Source: Janthinobacterium sp. LM6 (GTDB lineage Bacteria > Pseudomonadota > Gammaproteobacteria > Burkholderiales > Burkholderiaceae_D). From it: 64,000 nt of DNA. The position numbers and the translations under genes are program-made. Positions 44,056-54,513 of the stretch are shown here, in pieces. The notes below the pieces were generated by a model. It saw only the letters and a program-made list of their open reading frames with translations. It ran no database searches and was not told where the DNA came from. The first letter of the stretch is position 1, and the number at the start of each line of letters is the position of its first letter. The stretch lies in the NCBI RefSeq assembly GCF_002002885.1, contig NZ_CP019510.1, positions 186,001-250,000 of the forward strand, read 5' to 3'.

Positions 44056-44505
44056 ATGCCCACACCCTCGAAATTGTCCGCCTGCCCCTGTGGCGGCGCC
44101 TCCTACGCCAGCTGCTGCGGCCCGTATATCGCGGGCGACGCCTTGCCGCCCACGGCCGAAGCCCTGATGCGCTCGCGCTACACGGCCTTCACCTTGCGCG
44201 ACGAGCCCTATCTGCGCGCCACCTGGCACGCCAGCACCCGTCCCGCCGACGCTTTATTCGCCGAAGAAGAAAAAGTCCACTGGCTGGGACTTGAGGTAAA
44301 ATCTGCTTTACGTTTACGTCAACGTAAAGCAGAATCAGCAGATCAAGCCGAAGAGATACAGCGCGACACCGTCGAATTCGTGGCCCGCTACAAGGTCAAC
44401 GGCCGCGCGCACCGCCTGCATGAGGTGAGCCGCTTCGTGCGCGAGGCGGGCGAGGGCGGTGGCGCCCTGCGCTGGTTTTATCTCGACGGCAGTTTTCCCG
44501 AATAG
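44056..44505 (+). CDS. YchJ/UPF0225 family protein with an internal palindrome
   Basis: 149 residues. The N-terminal SEC-C zinc-type motif CPCGGASYASCCGPY is followed by the YchJ core (ALMRSRYTAFTL, WLGLEV, VEFVARYK, RWFYLDGSFPE). The second C-terminal SEC-C motif of E. coli YchJ is absent. Between WLGLEV and VEFVARYK there are about ten more residues than E. coli has, rich in Arg/Lys/Gln and encoded by a 13-bp perfect inverted repeat (44302-44333). Function of the family is unknown. It lies just upstream of liuB. Confidence 0.85.
   Translation: MPTPSKLSACPCGGASYASCCGPYIAGDALPPTAEALMRSRYTAFTLRDEPYLRATWHASTRPADALFAEEEKVHWLGLEVKSALRLRQRKAESADQAEEIQRDTVEFVARYKVNGRAHRLHEVSRFVREAGEGGGALRWFYLDGSFPE
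44302..44333. promoter_or_regulatory. 32-bp inverted repeat inside ychJ, possible LiuR-type operator
   Basis: Arms TCTGCTTTACGTT (44302-44314) and AACGTAAAGCAGA (44321-44333) around TACGTC. The core has three spaced ACGT steps within TTTACGT…ACGTAAA. This resembles the operator I recall for LiuR, the MerR-family regulator of leucine-degradation genes. It lies about 215 bp upstream of liuB. The alternative is a small palindromic element inserted in frame. Confidence 0.45.
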
Positions 44506-44545
44506 CGCGACCCGAGAGACCGGGCGATCATAAAAAGGAACCGCA

Positions 44546-46168
44546 ATGCCGCACATCGAAAGCAAACTCAATCCGCGCAGTGAAGATTTCAAGGCCAATG
44601 CCGCGGCCATGCAAGCCATCGTCGACGATTTGCGCGACAAGGTGGAAAAGATCGCGGCCGGCGGCGGCGAGGCGGCGGCCGCCAAGCATCTGGCGCGCGG
44701 AAAACTGCTGCCGCGCGACCGCGTGCAGATGCTGCTCGATCCCGGCACGCCCTTCCTCGAGTTTTCCCAGATGGCGGCCTACGCCATGTACCAGGACGCC
44801 AAGGGCGTCGATGCGGCGCCCGCCGCCGGCATCATCACGGGCATCGGCCGGGTCTCCGGCCAGGAATGCGTCATCGTCTGCAACGACGCTACAGTCAAGG
44901 GCGGCACGTATTACCCGATGACGGTGAAAAAGCATTTGCGCGCCCAGGAAATCGCCGACCAGAACAACCTGCCCTGCATTTATTTGGTCGATTCGGGCGG
45001 CGCCAACCTGCCGAACCAGGACGACGTCTTCCCCGACCGCGACCATTTCGGCCGCATCTTCTACAACCAGGCGAACCTGTCGGCCAAGGGCATCCCGCAA
45101 ATCGCCGTCGTGATGGGCTCTTGCACGGCAGGCGGCGCCTACGTGCCGGCCATGAGCGACGAATCGATCATCGTCAAGGAACAAGGCACGATTTTCCTCG
45201 GCGGCCCGCCGCTGGTGAAGGCTGCCACGGGCGAAGTGGTGACGGCCGAAGACCTGGGCGGCGGCGACGTGCACACGCGCTTGTCCGGCGTGGTCGACCA
45301 CCTGGCGCAGAACGATTTGCACGCGCTGTCGCTGGCGCGCACCATCGTCTCGAACCTGAACCGTAAAAAACCGCAGCAGATGGACTTGCGCGCATCCGTC
45401 GAGCCGAAATACCCGACGCAGGAACTGTACGGCGTGATCCCCGTCGATACGCGCAAACCGTTCGACGTGCGCGAAGTGATCGCGCGCATCGTCGACGGCA
45501 GCGATTTCGACGAATTCAAGGCCCGCTACGGCACCACCTTGATCTGCGGCTTCGCGCACATCTATGGCGTAAAAGTCGGCATCATCGCCAATAACGGCAT
45601 CTTGTTCTCCGAATCGGCCCTGAAAGGCACGCACTTCATCGAATTGTGCTGCCAGCGCAAGATCCCGCTGGTGTTTTTGCAAAATATCACCGGCTTCATG
45701 GTGGGCCGCAAGTATGAAAACGAAGGCATCGCCCGCAACGGCGCCAAGATGGTGACGGCCGTGGCCACGGCCGCCGTGCCGAAATTCACGGTGATCATCG
45801 GCGGCAGCTTCGGCGCCGGCAATTACGGCATGTGCGGCCGCGCGTTTTCTCCCCGTTTCATGTGGATGTGGCCGAATGCGCGCATTTCCGTCATGGGCGG
45901 CGACCAGGCGGCCTCCGTGCTGGCGACCGTCAAGCGCGACGGCATCGAAGGCAAGGGCGGGCAGTGGAGCGCGGACGAGGAAGCGGCGTTCAAGCAGCCG
46001 ATCAAGGAGCAATATGAACACCAGGGCCACCCGTACTACGCCACCGCGCGCCTGTGGGACGATGGCGTGATCGACCCGGCCGACACCCGCATGGTGCTGG
46101 GCCTGGGCCTGTCGGCCGCCTTGAACGCGGAAATCCCGGACACGAAGTTCGGCGTATTCCGCATGTAA
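44546..46168 (+). CDS. liuB: 3-Methylcrotonyl-CoA carboxylase, carboxyltransferase (beta) subunit
   Basis: 540 residues with two crotonase-like carboxyltransferase domains. It transfers CO2 from biotin on LiuD to 3-methylcrotonyl-CoA. Recognisable blocks: [21 protein letters not shown]-type ([13 protein letters not shown]), [31 protein letters not shown] and [17 protein letters not shown], all typical of MCC beta. It heads the main liu/bio run, with 14 bp to liuC. Confidence 0.96.
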   Translation: MPHIESKLNPRSEDFKANAAAMQAIVDDLRDKVEKIAAGGGEAAAAKHLARGKLLPRDRVQMLLDPGTPFLEFSQMAAYAMYQDAKGVDAAPAAGIITGIGRVSGQECVIVCNDATVKGGTYYPMTVKKHLRAQEIADQNNLPCIYLVDSGGANLPNQDDVFPDRDHFGRIFYNQANLSAKGIPQIAVVMGSCTAGGAYVPAMSDESIIVKEQGTIFLGGPPLVKAATGEVVTAEDLGGGDVHTRLSGVVDHLAQNDLHALSLARTIVSNLNRKKPQQMDLRASVEPKYPTQELYGVIPVDTRKPFDVREVIARIVDGSDFDEFKARYGTTLICGFAHIYGVKVGIIANNGILFSESALKGTHFIELCCQRKIPLVFLQNITGFMVGRKYENEGIARNGAKMVTAVATAAVPKFTVIIGGSFGAGNYGMCGRAFSPRFMWMWPNARISVMGGDQAASVLATVKRDGIEGKGGQWSADEEAAFKQPIKEQYEHQGHPYYATARLWDDGVIDPADTRMVLGLGLSAALNAEIPDTKFGVFRM

Positions 46169-46181
46169 GGGAGAGAAAAGC

Positions 46182-46970
46182 ATGGAATTTGAAACCTTAA
46201 AGCTGGTCATCGAAGGCAACGTCGCCACCGTGACCCTGAACCGCCCCGACGTGCGCAATGCCTTCAACGAGACGACGATCGCCGAACTGGCGCGCGCCTT
46301 CGAAGGCCTGGGACGCAGCGACATGGTGCGCGCCATCGTGCTGGCCGCGAATGGCGCGGCCTTTTGCGCCGGCGCGGACTTGAACTGGATGAAGAAGATG
46401 GCAGGCTACACGCATGCCGAAAACCAGGCCGACGCGCTGCAGCTGGCGCAGATGCTGCGCACGATTTACCTGTGTCCGAAACCCGTGGTGGCGAAGGTCC
46501 AGGGCGACTGCTATGCGGGCGGCATGGGCCTCGTCGCCGCATGCGATATCATTCTGGTTGCGGAAGACGTGCATTTCTGCCTGAGCGAAGTGCGGCTGGG
46601 ACTGATTCCCGCCACTATTTCACCGTATGTCATCAAGGCCATGGGCGAAAACGCGGCACGCCGCTATTTCCTGACCGCCGAGCGATTCTCCGCTCAGGAA
46701 GCGCTGCGCATCGGCTTTGCCCACGAGGTAGTCGAGGCAGACGCGCTGGACGCGAAAACGGCCGAGGTGCTCAAAGCGCTGACGGGCAACAGCCCGCACG
46801 CCGTGGCGCAAGCGAAAACGCTGGTGCGCGAGATCGTCGGCCAACCCGTCGACGACGCGCTGCTGGCGGACACCGCCGAGCGCATCGCGCAGATCCGCGC
46901 CTCGGAACAGGGCCGCGAAGGCGTGCAATCGTTCCTCGACAAGCGCAAGCCGGGTTGGCTCATGGGCTAA
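46182..46970 (+). CDS. liuC: Methylglutaconyl-CoA hydratase (enoyl-CoA hydratase family)
   Basis: 262 residues of crotonase fold. The oxyanion-hole segments are ANGAAFCAGADLNWMKKM and VQGDCYAGGMGLVAACDI. It would hydrate 3-methylglutaconyl-CoA to HMG-CoA, the step after the MCC reaction. Assignment to this step is from position between the MCC subunits and HMG-CoA lyase; the fold alone is not specific. Confidence 0.92.
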   Translation: MEFETLKLVIEGNVATVTLNRPDVRNAFNETTIAELARAFEGLGRSDMVRAIVLAANGAAFCAGADLNWMKKMAGYTHAENQADALQLAQMLRTIYLCPKPVVAKVQGDCYAGGMGLVAACDIILVAEDVHFCLSEVRLGLIPATISPYVIKAMGENAARRYFLTAERFSAQEALRIGFAHEVVEADALDAKTAEVLKALTGNSPHAVAQAKTLVREIVGQPVDDALLADTAERIAQIRASEQGREGVQSFLDKRKPGWLMG

Positions 46971-46989
46971 GAATATCATTGGAGCAGTT

Positions 46990-48330
46990 TTGAAAGCAGA
47001 AAAACAATCGGGCTGGGTCGAACGCAGTCTGCGCAGCGTGTGGCATCCGTGCACACAGATGCAGCACCACGCATCGGCTAACGACGCGGTCCCCTTGATC
47101 CCCGTCAGCCACGGCCGCGGCGCCTGGCTGTATGATCACGAAGGACGACGCTACCTGGACGCCATCAGCTCCTGGTGGGTGAACCTGTTCGGCCACGCGA
47201 ATCCGCGCATCAATGCGGAATTGAAGGACCAGCTGGACCGGCTGGAACACGCGATGCTGGCCGGTTTCACGCATGAACCGGTGATCGAGCTGTCGGAAAA
47301 ACTCTCCGCCTTGACGGGCAGCGTGCTTGGCCACAGTTTTTATGCGTCCGACGGGGCCTCGGCCGTGGAAATCGCCCTGAAAATGAGCTTTCACGCCTGG
47401 CGCAACAGCGGCAAGGGTGAAAAGCAGGAATTCGTCTGCCTGAAAGGCAGCTACCACGGCGAAACCATCGGCGCGCTGGCCGTCACGGACGTCGCCCTGT
47501 TCAAGGATGCCTACGGCCCCTTGCTGCGCGCATCAACGACGGTGATGTCGCCCGACTTCCGCCAGGCGGCCGAGGGCGAGTCCGCCGAGGACGTGGCGCG
47601 CCGCGCCGCCGCCGACGTGGAACGGCTGTTCCAGGAAAAGTCCGAAAGAATCGCCGCCATCATCATCGAGCCGCTGGTGCAGTGCGCCACCGGCATGGCC
47701 ATGCACGACCCGCTGTACCTGTCGCTGGTGCGCGCCCTGTGCGACCGTTATCAGGTCCATCTGATCCTCGATGAAATCGCCGTCGGCTGCGGCCGCACGG
47801 GCACGTTCTTTGCGTGCGAACAGGCCGGCATCTGGCCCGATTTCGTCTGCCTGTCGAAGGGCATCAGCGGCGGCTATTTGCCGCTGTCGCTGGTGATGAC
47901 GCGCGAAGATATTTATCAAGCCTTCTACAGCACCGACGTGCACCGCGGCTTCTTGCATTCGCACTCGTACACGGGCAACCCGCTGGCCTGCCGCGCCGCG
48001 CTGGCGACGCTTTCCATCTTCGAGGAAGACGATGTGCTGGCCACCAACCGCGTGCGCGCCGACAAGATCACGCAAGCACTGGCGCCGCTGGCGCAGCATG
48101 AAAAAGTCAAACACTTCCGCCAGCAGGGCATGATCTGGGCGTTTGACGCCGTCGACGCGGCGCCCGATTTCTCGCGCCGCTTCTTCAGCACGGCGCTGGA
48201 ACACGAGCTGCTGATGCGCCCCATCGGTTCCACCGTCTACCTGATGCCGCCGTATATCCTCGACGACGCCGAAATCGCGGGCCTGGGCCAGCAGACCTTG
48301 GCCGTCTTCAACAAAGTGATCGGAGCCTGA
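46990..48330 (+). CDS. bioA: Adenosylmethionine-8-amino-7-oxononanoate aminotransferase
   Basis: 446 residues; a PLP enzyme converting KAPA to DAPA in biotin synthesis. It appears to start with TTG at 46990, with GGAG eight bases before. Motifs: [10 protein letters not shown] near the N-terminus, [15 protein letters not shown], and the PLP Lys in [13 protein letters not shown]. It lies 19 bp after liuC and one base before bioF. Confidence 0.95.
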   Translation: MKAEKQSGWVERSLRSVWHPCTQMQHHASANDAVPLIPVSHGRGAWLYDHEGRRYLDAISSWWVNLFGHANPRINAELKDQLDRLEHAMLAGFTHEPVIELSEKLSALTGSVLGHSFYASDGASAVEIALKMSFHAWRNSGKGEKQEFVCLKGSYHGETIGALAVTDVALFKDAYGPLLRASTTVMSPDFRQAAEGESAEDVARRAAADVERLFQEKSERIAAIIIEPLVQCATGMAMHDPLYLSLVRALCDRYQVHLILDEIAVGCGRTGTFFACEQAGIWPDFVCLSKGISGGYLPLSLVMTREDIYQAFYSTDVHRGFLHSHSYTGNPLACRAALATLSIFEEDDVLATNRVRADKITQALAPLAQHEKVKHFRQQGMIWAFDAVDAAPDFSRRFFSTALEHELLMRPIGSTVYLMPPYILDDAEIAGLGQQTLAVFNKVIGA

Positions 48331-48331
48331 G

Positions 48332-49528
48332 ATGGAACTGATCGCGCAATTGCAACAGCAGCTGCAAGGGCTGGAAGAGCGCAGCCTGATCCGCCGCCGC
48401 CGCACCGTCGACACGCCGTGCGCGCCGCGCCTGACGGTCGATGGCCGCGCCATGCTGGCCTTTTGCAGCAATGACTACCTGGGCCTGGCGTCGCATCCGC
48501 GCATCGTCGCCGCGCTGAAAGAGGGCGCCGACCTGTATGGCGCCGGCAGCGGCGCTTCGCACCTGATCAGCGGCCATAGCCGCGCCCATGCGCAGCTGGA
48601 AGAGCGCCTGGCCGATTTCGTGGGCGCCAACCTGGAAAACGCCCGCGCGCTGTATTTCTGCACCGGCTACATGGCCAATCTGGCCGTGCTGACGGCCCTG
48701 TCGGCGGGCGACGCGGAAGCCGAGATCTTCTCGGAAGCGCTGAACCACGCCTCGCTGATCGACGGCACGCGCCTGGCGCGCGTAAAAACGCGCGTGTATC
48801 CGCACGCCGACCTCGATGCCCTGGCGGCCCTGCTGGCGGCCAGCACGGCCAAAACCAAAATCGTCGTCACCGACAGCGTCTTCAGCATGGATGGAGACCT
48901 GGCGCCGCTGCCCGCGCTGCTGGCCCTGTGCGAGCAGCACGGCGCCTGGCTGGTGGTCGACGACGCGCACGGCTTCGGCGCGCTGGGAGCCAACGGCCGC
49001 GGCGCGCTCGAACACTTCGACCTGCATTCGCCCTACCTGGTCTACGTGGGCACGCTGGGCAAATCGGCCGGCGTGGGCGGCGCCTTCGTGTGCGCGCACG
49101 AAGCCGTGATCGACACCCTGATCCAGAAGGCGCGCCCCTACATCTTCACGACGGCGGCCGCGCCCGCGCTCGCGCATGCGCTGCTGGCCAGCCTGAACAT
49201 CATCGCCGGTGAAGAAGGAAAACAACGCCGGATGCACCTCGCGGCGCTGGTGGCGCAATGGAACGAGGGCTTGCAGCTGCAGCGCTGGCAAGCCTTGCCA
49301 TCCGTGACCGCCATCCAGCCCGTCATCATCGGCGAGAACGCGGACATGCTAGACATCGCCGCCCAACTCTATGAGCAAGGCCTGTGGGTCGGCGCCATCC
49401 GCCCGCCCACCGTGCCGGCGGGCACGGCGCGCCTGCGCGTAACCCTGTCGGCCGGCCATACGGCGCAGGAAGTGGCGCAATTGATCAATGCAGTCAACAC
49501 CCTGGAAAGGACTCGCCATGAGCCTTGA
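48332..49528 (+). CDS. bioF: 8-Amino-7-oxononanoate synthase
   Basis: 398 residues; condenses pimeloyl thioester with L-Ala. PLP-dependent alpha-oxoamine synthase blocks: [42 protein letters not shown] and the Lys in [14 protein letters not shown]. It begins one base after the bioA stop and overlaps bioD by 11 bp, so translation is coupled. Confidence 0.96.
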   Translation: MELIAQLQQQLQGLEERSLIRRRRTVDTPCAPRLTVDGRAMLAFCSNDYLGLASHPRIVAALKEGADLYGAGSGASHLISGHSRAHAQLEERLADFVGANLENARALYFCTGYMANLAVLTALSAGDAEAEIFSEALNHASLIDGTRLARVKTRVYPHADLDALAALLAASTAKTKIVVTDSVFSMDGDLAPLPALLALCEQHGAWLVVDDAHGFGALGANGRGALEHFDLHSPYLVYVGTLGKSAGVGGAFVCAHEAVIDTLIQKARPYIFTTAAAPALAHALLASLNIIAGEEGKQRRMHLAALVAQWNEGLQLQRWQALPSVTAIQPVIIGENADMLDIAAQLYEQGLWVGAIRPPTVPAGTARLRVTLSAGHTAQEVAQLINAVNTLERTRHEP

Positions 49529-50309
49529 TGACCCCATCGTGGCCGAAGTGCTGGCGGACCTGGCGCCGGCCGTGCAGCCGGCACCGGCAGCCACCGCCCT
49601 GCCATCGCGCTTTGCCTGTTTCGTCACCGGCACCGACACGGAAATCGGCAAGACATTGACGTCGTCGGCCCTGCTGCACGCGCTGGTGGCGCGCGGCGTG
49701 CGCGCCTGCGGCATGAAGCCCGTGGCCGCCGGCGCCGAGATGCGCGACGGCGAACTGCATAATGAAGACGCCGACAGCCTGATCGCCGCCGGCAACGTCA
49801 CCATGCTGCGCAGCCTGACGACGCCCTACATGCTGAAGGAACCGGCGGCGCCGCACATCGCCGCCGCGCTCGAAGGCGTGAGCATCGAATCGGTGCCGAT
49901 ACTGGCCGCCTACCTGGAAATCGCCGCCGCCTCGGACGCCGTGGTGGTCGAAGGCGTGGGCGGATTCCGCGTGCCCCTGTCGCCCGGTTTCGACTCGGCC
50001 GACCTGGCGCAGCAGCTCGATCTGCCCGTGATCCTCGTGGTCGGCATGCGTTTGGGCTGCATCAGCCAGGCCTTGCTGACGGTGGAAGCCATCGAAGCGC
50101 GCGGCCTGACGGTGATCGGCTGGGTCGCCAACACGCTGGAAGTGGAAATGCGCTTCCTCGACGAAAATATCGATGCGCTGATCGAGCGCATCCCGGCGCC
50201 GCTGCTGGGCAGGGTGCCGCGCCTGGCGCAACCGAGCGCGGAAGCGGCGGCCGCGTATCTCGATTTCACCGGCCTGCCCAACTGGCCGGCGCAGCATCCC
50301 AACACTTAA
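49518..50309 (+). CDS. bioD: Dethiobiotin synthetase
   Basis: 263 residues. ATP-dependent ring closure of DAPA to dethiobiotin. The P-loop-like motif is [16 protein letters not shown] (near residue 35); GMKPVAAGA and [12 protein letters not shown] are the family blocks. The N-terminal extension of about 30 residues is longer than in E. coli. The start at 49518 has AAAGGAC upstream; it overlaps the end of bioF. Confidence 0.95.
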   Translation: MSLDDPIVAEVLADLAPAVQPAPAATALPSRFACFVTGTDTEIGKTLTSSALLHALVARGVRACGMKPVAAGAEMRDGELHNEDADSLIAAGNVTMLRSLTTPYMLKEPAAPHIAAALEGVSIESVPILAAYLEIAAASDAVVVEGVGGFRVPLSPGFDSADLAQQLDLPVILVVGMRLGCISQALLTVEAIEARGLTVIGWVANTLEVEMRFLDENIDALIERIPAPLLGRVPRLAQPSAEAAAAYLDFTGLPNWPAQHPNT

Positions 50310-50341
50310 TGTAGCTAAAAAATAGAAACGAAGGAATCACC

Positions 50342-51388
50342 ATGTCTTTAGTCCAAGAAGCAGCAAAAACCGTCGAACTGCACCGCCCAACGGCGCGCAT
50401 CACCGTGCCGGAAGCGGCCACCTGGCCTGTCGCCGACGTGCTGGCCCTGTTCGACCTGCCATTCAATGACCTGATGTTCAAGGCCCAGCAAACCCACCGC
50501 GTCAACTTCCCCGACGGCGACGTGGAACTGGCGACCCTGTTGTCGATCAAGACGGGCGGCTGCGAGGAAGACTGCGGCTACTGCCCGCAGGCGGCCCGCT
50601 ACGACACGGGCGTGGAAGCGAAGAAAATCCTCGACATCGACACGGTGCTCGACGCGGCCCGCCAGGCGAAAGCCAACGGTGCCACGCGCTTCTGCATGGG
50701 CGCCGCCTGGCGCAGCCCGAAAGAGCGCGACATGGAAAAAGTCGAAGAGATGGTGACCAAGGTCAAGGCGCTGGGCCTGGAAACATGCGCTACTTTGGGC
50801 ATGCTGGAAGAGGGACAAGCGGACCGCCTGAAAAACGCGGGCCTGGACTTCTACAACCATAACCTCGATACGGCGCCCGAGTTCTACGACAACGTCATCT
50901 CGACGCGCGAATACCAGGACCGCCTCGATACCCTGGGCCGCGTGCGCGAAGCTGGCTTAAAAGTATGCTGCGGCGGCATCGTCGGCATGGGCGAGACGCG
51001 TCTGCAGCGCGCGGGCCTGATCGCCCAGCTGGCGAACCTGAATCCGTATCCGGAATCGGTGCCCGTGAACCACCTGGTGCAGGTGGAAGGCACGCCTTTG
51101 TTCGGCCTGGAAGCGCTGGACCCGTTCGAATTCGTGCGCACGATCGCCGTGGCCCGCATCACCATGCCGAAGGCGCGCGTGCGCTTGTCGGCCGGCCGCC
51201 GCCAGATGGGCGAAGCCGTGCAAGCCATGTGCTTCCTGGCTGGCGCCAATTCCATCTTCTACGGCGACAAGCTGCTCACCACCGACAACCCGGAAGCGGA
51301 AGACGACCGCGTCTTGCTGGGAAAACTGGGCTTGCAGACGCGCGGCGCCATGCTGGAATCGGTACAGAAAGAGAAGTGCGGCTGCTGA
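50342..51388 (+). CDS. bioB: Biotin synthase
   Basis: 348 residues; radical-SAM insertion of sulfur into dethiobiotin. The 4Fe-4S motif Cys-x3-Cys-x2-Cys is C74, C78, C81 in [12 protein letters not shown]. The 2Fe-2S ligands lie in [10 protein letters not shown] and [10 protein letters not shown]. It is the last bio gene of the run, 32 bp after bioD with a good Shine-Dalgarno, and is followed by palindromic repeats. Confidence 0.97.
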   Translation: MSLVQEAAKTVELHRPTARITVPEAATWPVADVLALFDLPFNDLMFKAQQTHRVNFPDGDVELATLLSIKTGGCEEDCGYCPQAARYDTGVEAKKILDIDTVLDAARQAKANGATRFCMGAAWRSPKERDMEKVEEMVTKVKALGLETCATLGMLEEGQADRLKNAGLDFYNHNLDTAPEFYDNVISTREYQDRLDTLGRVREAGLKVCCGGIVGMGETRLQRAGLIAQLANLNPYPESVPVNHLVQVEGTPLFGLEALDPFEFVRTIAVARITMPKARVRLSAGRRQMGEAVQAMCFLAGANSIFYGDKLLTTDNPEAEDDRVLLGKLGLQTRGAMLESVQKEKCGC

Positions 51389-51398
51389 TCGAAGTCAA

Positions 51399-51429
51399 CC
51401 GGGGTCAGACCCGCTGGGTCTGACCCCGG
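51399..51429. repeat. Dispersed GGGTCTGACCC palindrome, copy A
   Basis: Perfect 14-bp arms CCGGGGTCAGACCC / GGGTCTGACCCCGG around GCT, 10 bp after the bioB stop. Related copies are at 51476-51500 and 63577-63604. Confidence 0.75.
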
Positions 51430-51475
51430 CATTTGTTTGTGTAAACCGTGACAGTGACAATCCAAAAGAAAGCTG

Positions 51476-51500
51476 AGGTCTGACCCGACGGGTCAGCCCC
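51476..51500. repeat. Dispersed GGGTCTGACCC palindrome, copy B (degenerate)
   Basis: TGACCCGACGGGTCA core with shortened flanks, 40 bp before liuD. Copies A and B may form one composite element between bioB and liuD. Confidence 0.55.
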
Positions 51501-51540
51501 CCCAAAAAACTTCCAGCCACGAGCTGCAAAGAGAGAGACC

Positions 51541-53568
51541 ATGTTCACTAAAATCCTGATCGCCAACCGCGGCGAAATCGCTTGCCGTGTCGCCGCTACC
51601 GCGCGCCGCATGGGCATCCAGACCGTCGCCGTGTATTCGGAAGCGGACGCCAACGCCAAGCACGTCGCCGTCTGCGACGAAGCCGTCCTGATCGGCCCCG
51701 CGCCGGCCAAGGAAAGCTATCTGTGCGGCGACAAGATCATCGCCGTAGCGCTGGCGACAGGTGCGCAGGCGATCCACCCCGGCTACGGATTTTTGTCCGA
51801 GAACGCCGACTTCGCCGACGCCTGCCAGGCTGCAGGCCTGGTCTTCATCGGCCCGCCGGCATCCGCCATGCGCGCCATGGGCTCGAAATCGGCGGCCAAG
51901 TCGCTGATGGAAAAAGCGAACGTGCCGCTGGTGCCCGGCTACCACGGCGAGAATCAGGATGCGGACTTCCTGCACGGCCAGGCCGACAAGATCGGCTACC
52001 CCGTGCTGCTGAAGGCGTCCGCCGGCGGCGGCGGCAAGGGCATGCGCGTCATCGAGAACAGCGCCGACTTCAAGGCCGCGCTGGCCTCGTGCAAGCGCGA
52101 AGCGATCAGCTCTTTCGGCGACGACAAGGTGCTGGCCGAAAAATACCTGTCGCGCCCGCGCCATATCGAAATCCAGGTGTTTGCCGACACGCTCGGCAAC
52201 TGCATCTACCTGTTCGAGCGCGATTGCTCGGTGCAGCGCCGTCACCAGAAGGTGCTGGAAGAAGCGCCGGCGCCGGGCATGCCGGCGGATCGCCGCGCCG
52301 CCATGGGCGAAGCTGCCGTCGCCGCCGCCAAGGCCGTCGGCTATGTGGGCGCGGGCACGGTGGAATTCATCGCCAACCAGGACGGCTCGTTCTACTTCAT
52401 GGAGATGAACACGCGCCTGCAGGTGGAACATCCGGTGACGGAAATGATCACCGGCACCGACCTGGTGGAATGGCAGCTGCGCGTCGCCTTTGGCGAGCCG
52501 CTGCCGAAAAAACAGAGCGAATTGACCATCCACGGCCACGCCATCGAAGCGCGCATCTATGCGGAAAATCCTGAAAAAGGCTTTTTACCGTCGATCGGCA
52601 CCCTGCGCCACATGCAGGCGCCATCGGCCGTGACGTTCGAGCTGGGTGGCACGGTGGTGCCGGCCGCCGTGCGCATCGATTCGGGCGTGCGCGAAGGCGA
52701 TGCCATCTCGCCGTTCTACGACCCGATGATCGCCAAGCTGATCGTCTGGGGCGCGGACCGCCGCGTAGCGCTGGCGCGCATGGCGCAGGCGCTGTCGGAA
52801 TACCAGATCGTCGGCCTGGCCAGCAATATCGCCTTCCTGAAACGCCTGGTCGAAGGCCAGGCGTTTTCCAGCGCCGACCTCGATACGGGTTTGATCGAGC
52901 GCAATCAGGCGTCGCTGTTCCCCGCCCTGCAGGCGGCGCCCGACACGGCCCTGGCGCTGGCGGCAGTCAGCCTGCTGACGGAAGAAAAAGCGGCATCCGA
53001 AGCGCAATCGGGCAATCCCGCCGACCCGTGGGGCAATGCCCTGGGCTGGCGCTTGAACAGCACCCTGGGACGCAGCCTGGCATTTGCCGACGAATTCGCG
53101 CTGGCCGGCGACAGCAAGGCCTATGCCGCGCGCATCGCCTACAAAACCGATGGCTGGCTGTTCAACGGCCAGCCTCTCACCCTGACGGCGCGCAAAGGCA
53201 ACGAGCTGCACATCAAGCTCGGTGAACGCGCCGTGCATGGCACGGTGCTGCGCGACGGCGAGCAGTTCCACGTATTCACCGGCGGCTTGCACTACACCCT
53301 GCACTACAGCGACCCGATGGCCCATGCGGGCGAGGTGGAAGCGGAGGGCGGGCGCCTGACGGCGCCGATGCCGGGCAAGGTCGTCGCCGTGCTGGTCAAT
53401 CAAGGCCAGGACGTCAAGAAGGGCGAACCCTTGGTCATCATGGAAGCGATGAAGATGGAGCACACGATCGCCGCGCCGCACGACGGCCTGGTGGAAGAGG
53501 TGCTGTATGCGGTCGGCGACCAGGTGGCCGATGGCGCGCCGCTGCTGGCTTTCAAGGCTGCCGCATAG
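51541..53568 (+). CDS. liuD: 3-Methylcrotonyl-CoA carboxylase, biotin-carrying (alpha) subunit
   Basis: 675 residues: biotin carboxylase N-terminal domain (MFTKILIANRGEIACRV), ATP-grasp (KASAGGGGKGMRV), carboxylase C-terminal domain, and a C-terminal biotinyl domain with the biotin Lys638 in EAMKMEH. It is the biotin-dependent half of MCC. Directly upstream lie the four biotin-synthesis genes. The start is preceded by AAAGAGAGAG. Confidence 0.96.
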   Translation: MFTKILIANRGEIACRVAATARRMGIQTVAVYSEADANAKHVAVCDEAVLIGPAPAKESYLCGDKIIAVALATGAQAIHPGYGFLSENADFADACQAAGLVFIGPPASAMRAMGSKSAAKSLMEKANVPLVPGYHGENQDADFLHGQADKIGYPVLLKASAGGGGKGMRVIENSADFKAALASCKREAISSFGDDKVLAEKYLSRPRHIEIQVFADTLGNCIYLFERDCSVQRRHQKVLEEAPAPGMPADRRAAMGEAAVAAAKAVGYVGAGTVEFIANQDGSFYFMEMNTRLQVEHPVTEMITGTDLVEWQLRVAFGEPLPKKQSELTIHGHAIEARIYAENPEKGFLPSIGTLRHMQAPSAVTFELGGTVVPAAVRIDSGVREGDAISPFYDPMIAKLIVWGADRRVALARMAQALSEYQIVGLASNIAFLKRLVEGQAFSSADLDTGLIERNQASLFPALQAAPDTALALAAVSLLTEEKAASEAQSGNPADPWGNALGWRLNSTLGRSLAFADEFALAGDSKAYAARIAYKTDGWLFNGQPLTLTARKGNELHIKLGERAVHGTVLRDGEQFHVFTGGLHYTLHYSDPMAHAGEVEAEGGRLTAPMPGKVVAVLVNQGQDVKKGEPLVIMEAMKMEHTIAAPHDGLVEEVLYAVGDQVADGAPLLAFKAAA

Positions 53569-53579
53569 AGGCAGCCACG

Positions 53580-54512
53580 ATGCGCATCCTTTTACAACGT
53601 GCTGACGACAAGGAAGCGGCGTGGATCGCCGATTTTAAAGACTTGCTGCCCGAAGCCGAGATAGTCTTCTGGCGCGACGGCGACACATTCGCGCCATGCG
53701 ACTTCGCCGTCGTGTGGCAGCCGCCCGCCGCCATGCTGCCGGCATTGAGCGAAGTCAAAGCCATCTTCAACACGGGTGCCGGCGTGGACGCGCTGTTGAA
53801 GTTCGGCGAGGCGCTGCCGGCCCACGTGCCGCTGGTGCGCCTCGACGACGCGGGCATGGGCGTGCAGATGGCCGAATATGTGAGCCACGCCGTGCTGCGC
53901 CACTTCCGCCGCTTCGACGACTACGAGGCGCAGGGCCGCGCCGGCATCTGGCAGCCGCTGCCCGCCTTCGACAAGATGGATTTTCCCGTCGGCGTGCTGG
54001 GAATGGGCGTGCTGGGCACGCGCGTGCTCGCAGCGCTGGCGCAGTTCGAATTTCCCCTGCGGGGCTGGAGCCGCAGCCGGAAGCACATCGATGGCGTGCA
54101 GTGTTTTGCGGGCGAAGAGGGGCTCGATGCCTTCTTGCGCGGCACGCGCGTGCTGGTGTGCATGCTGCCGCTCACGCCGGACACGCACAACCTGCTCGAC
54201 CGCGCCCGCCTGTCGATGCTGCTGCCGGGCGCCTACGTCGTCAACGTGGCGCGCGGCGCGCATATCGCCGAACCGGACTTATTGACGTTGATCCGCTCCG
54301 GGCATATCGCCGGAGCGACCCTGGACGTGTTCCGCAACGAGCCGCTGCCGCAGCAGCACCCGTTCTGGCAAGAACCGCGCATCACCATCACGCCGCATAT
54401 TTCGGCCGCCACCCTGCGCCGCGAAAGCGTGGCGCAGATCGCCGCCAAGATGCGCCGCCTGCACGCCGGAGACTCAGTCGCCGGCATCGTCAACCGTTTG
54501 CAAGGATATTGA
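53580..54512 (+). CDS. ghrA: Glyoxylate/hydroxypyruvate reductase A-type 2-hydroxyacid dehydrogenase
   Basis: 310 residues. An NAD(P)-binding Rossmann domain (GVLGMGVLGTRVLAAL, near residue 140), the catalytic Arg in VNVARGAHIAE, Glu in FRNEPLP and His in ITPHISAAT. GhrA-like enzymes reduce glyoxylate or hydroxypyruvate. It is placed between liuD and liuE, 11 bp after and 1 bp before, so is in the operon; no known role in leucine degradation explains this. Confidence 0.88.
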   Translation: MRILLQRADDKEAAWIADFKDLLPEAEIVFWRDGDTFAPCDFAVVWQPPAAMLPALSEVKAIFNTGAGVDALLKFGEALPAHVPLVRLDDAGMGVQMAEYVSHAVLRHFRRFDDYEAQGRAGIWQPLPAFDKMDFPVGVLGMGVLGTRVLAALAQFEFPLRGWSRSRKHIDGVQCFAGEEGLDAFLRGTRVLVCMLPLTPDTHNLLDRARLSMLLPGAYVVNVARGAHIAEPDLLTLIRSGHIAGATLDVFRNEPLPQQHPFWQEPRITITPHISAATLRRESVAQIAAKMRRLHAGDSVAGIVNRLQGY

Positions 54513-54513
54513 G

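Noticed and set aside
44302-44333. Palindrome in ychJ as a transcription terminator
   Set aside because: The stem is not followed by a T run on either strand and lies within a reading frame that continues normally.
44528-46336. 602-codon open frame antisense to liuB
   Set aside because: Longer than liuB itself but without any recognisable domain; liuB matches its family throughout.
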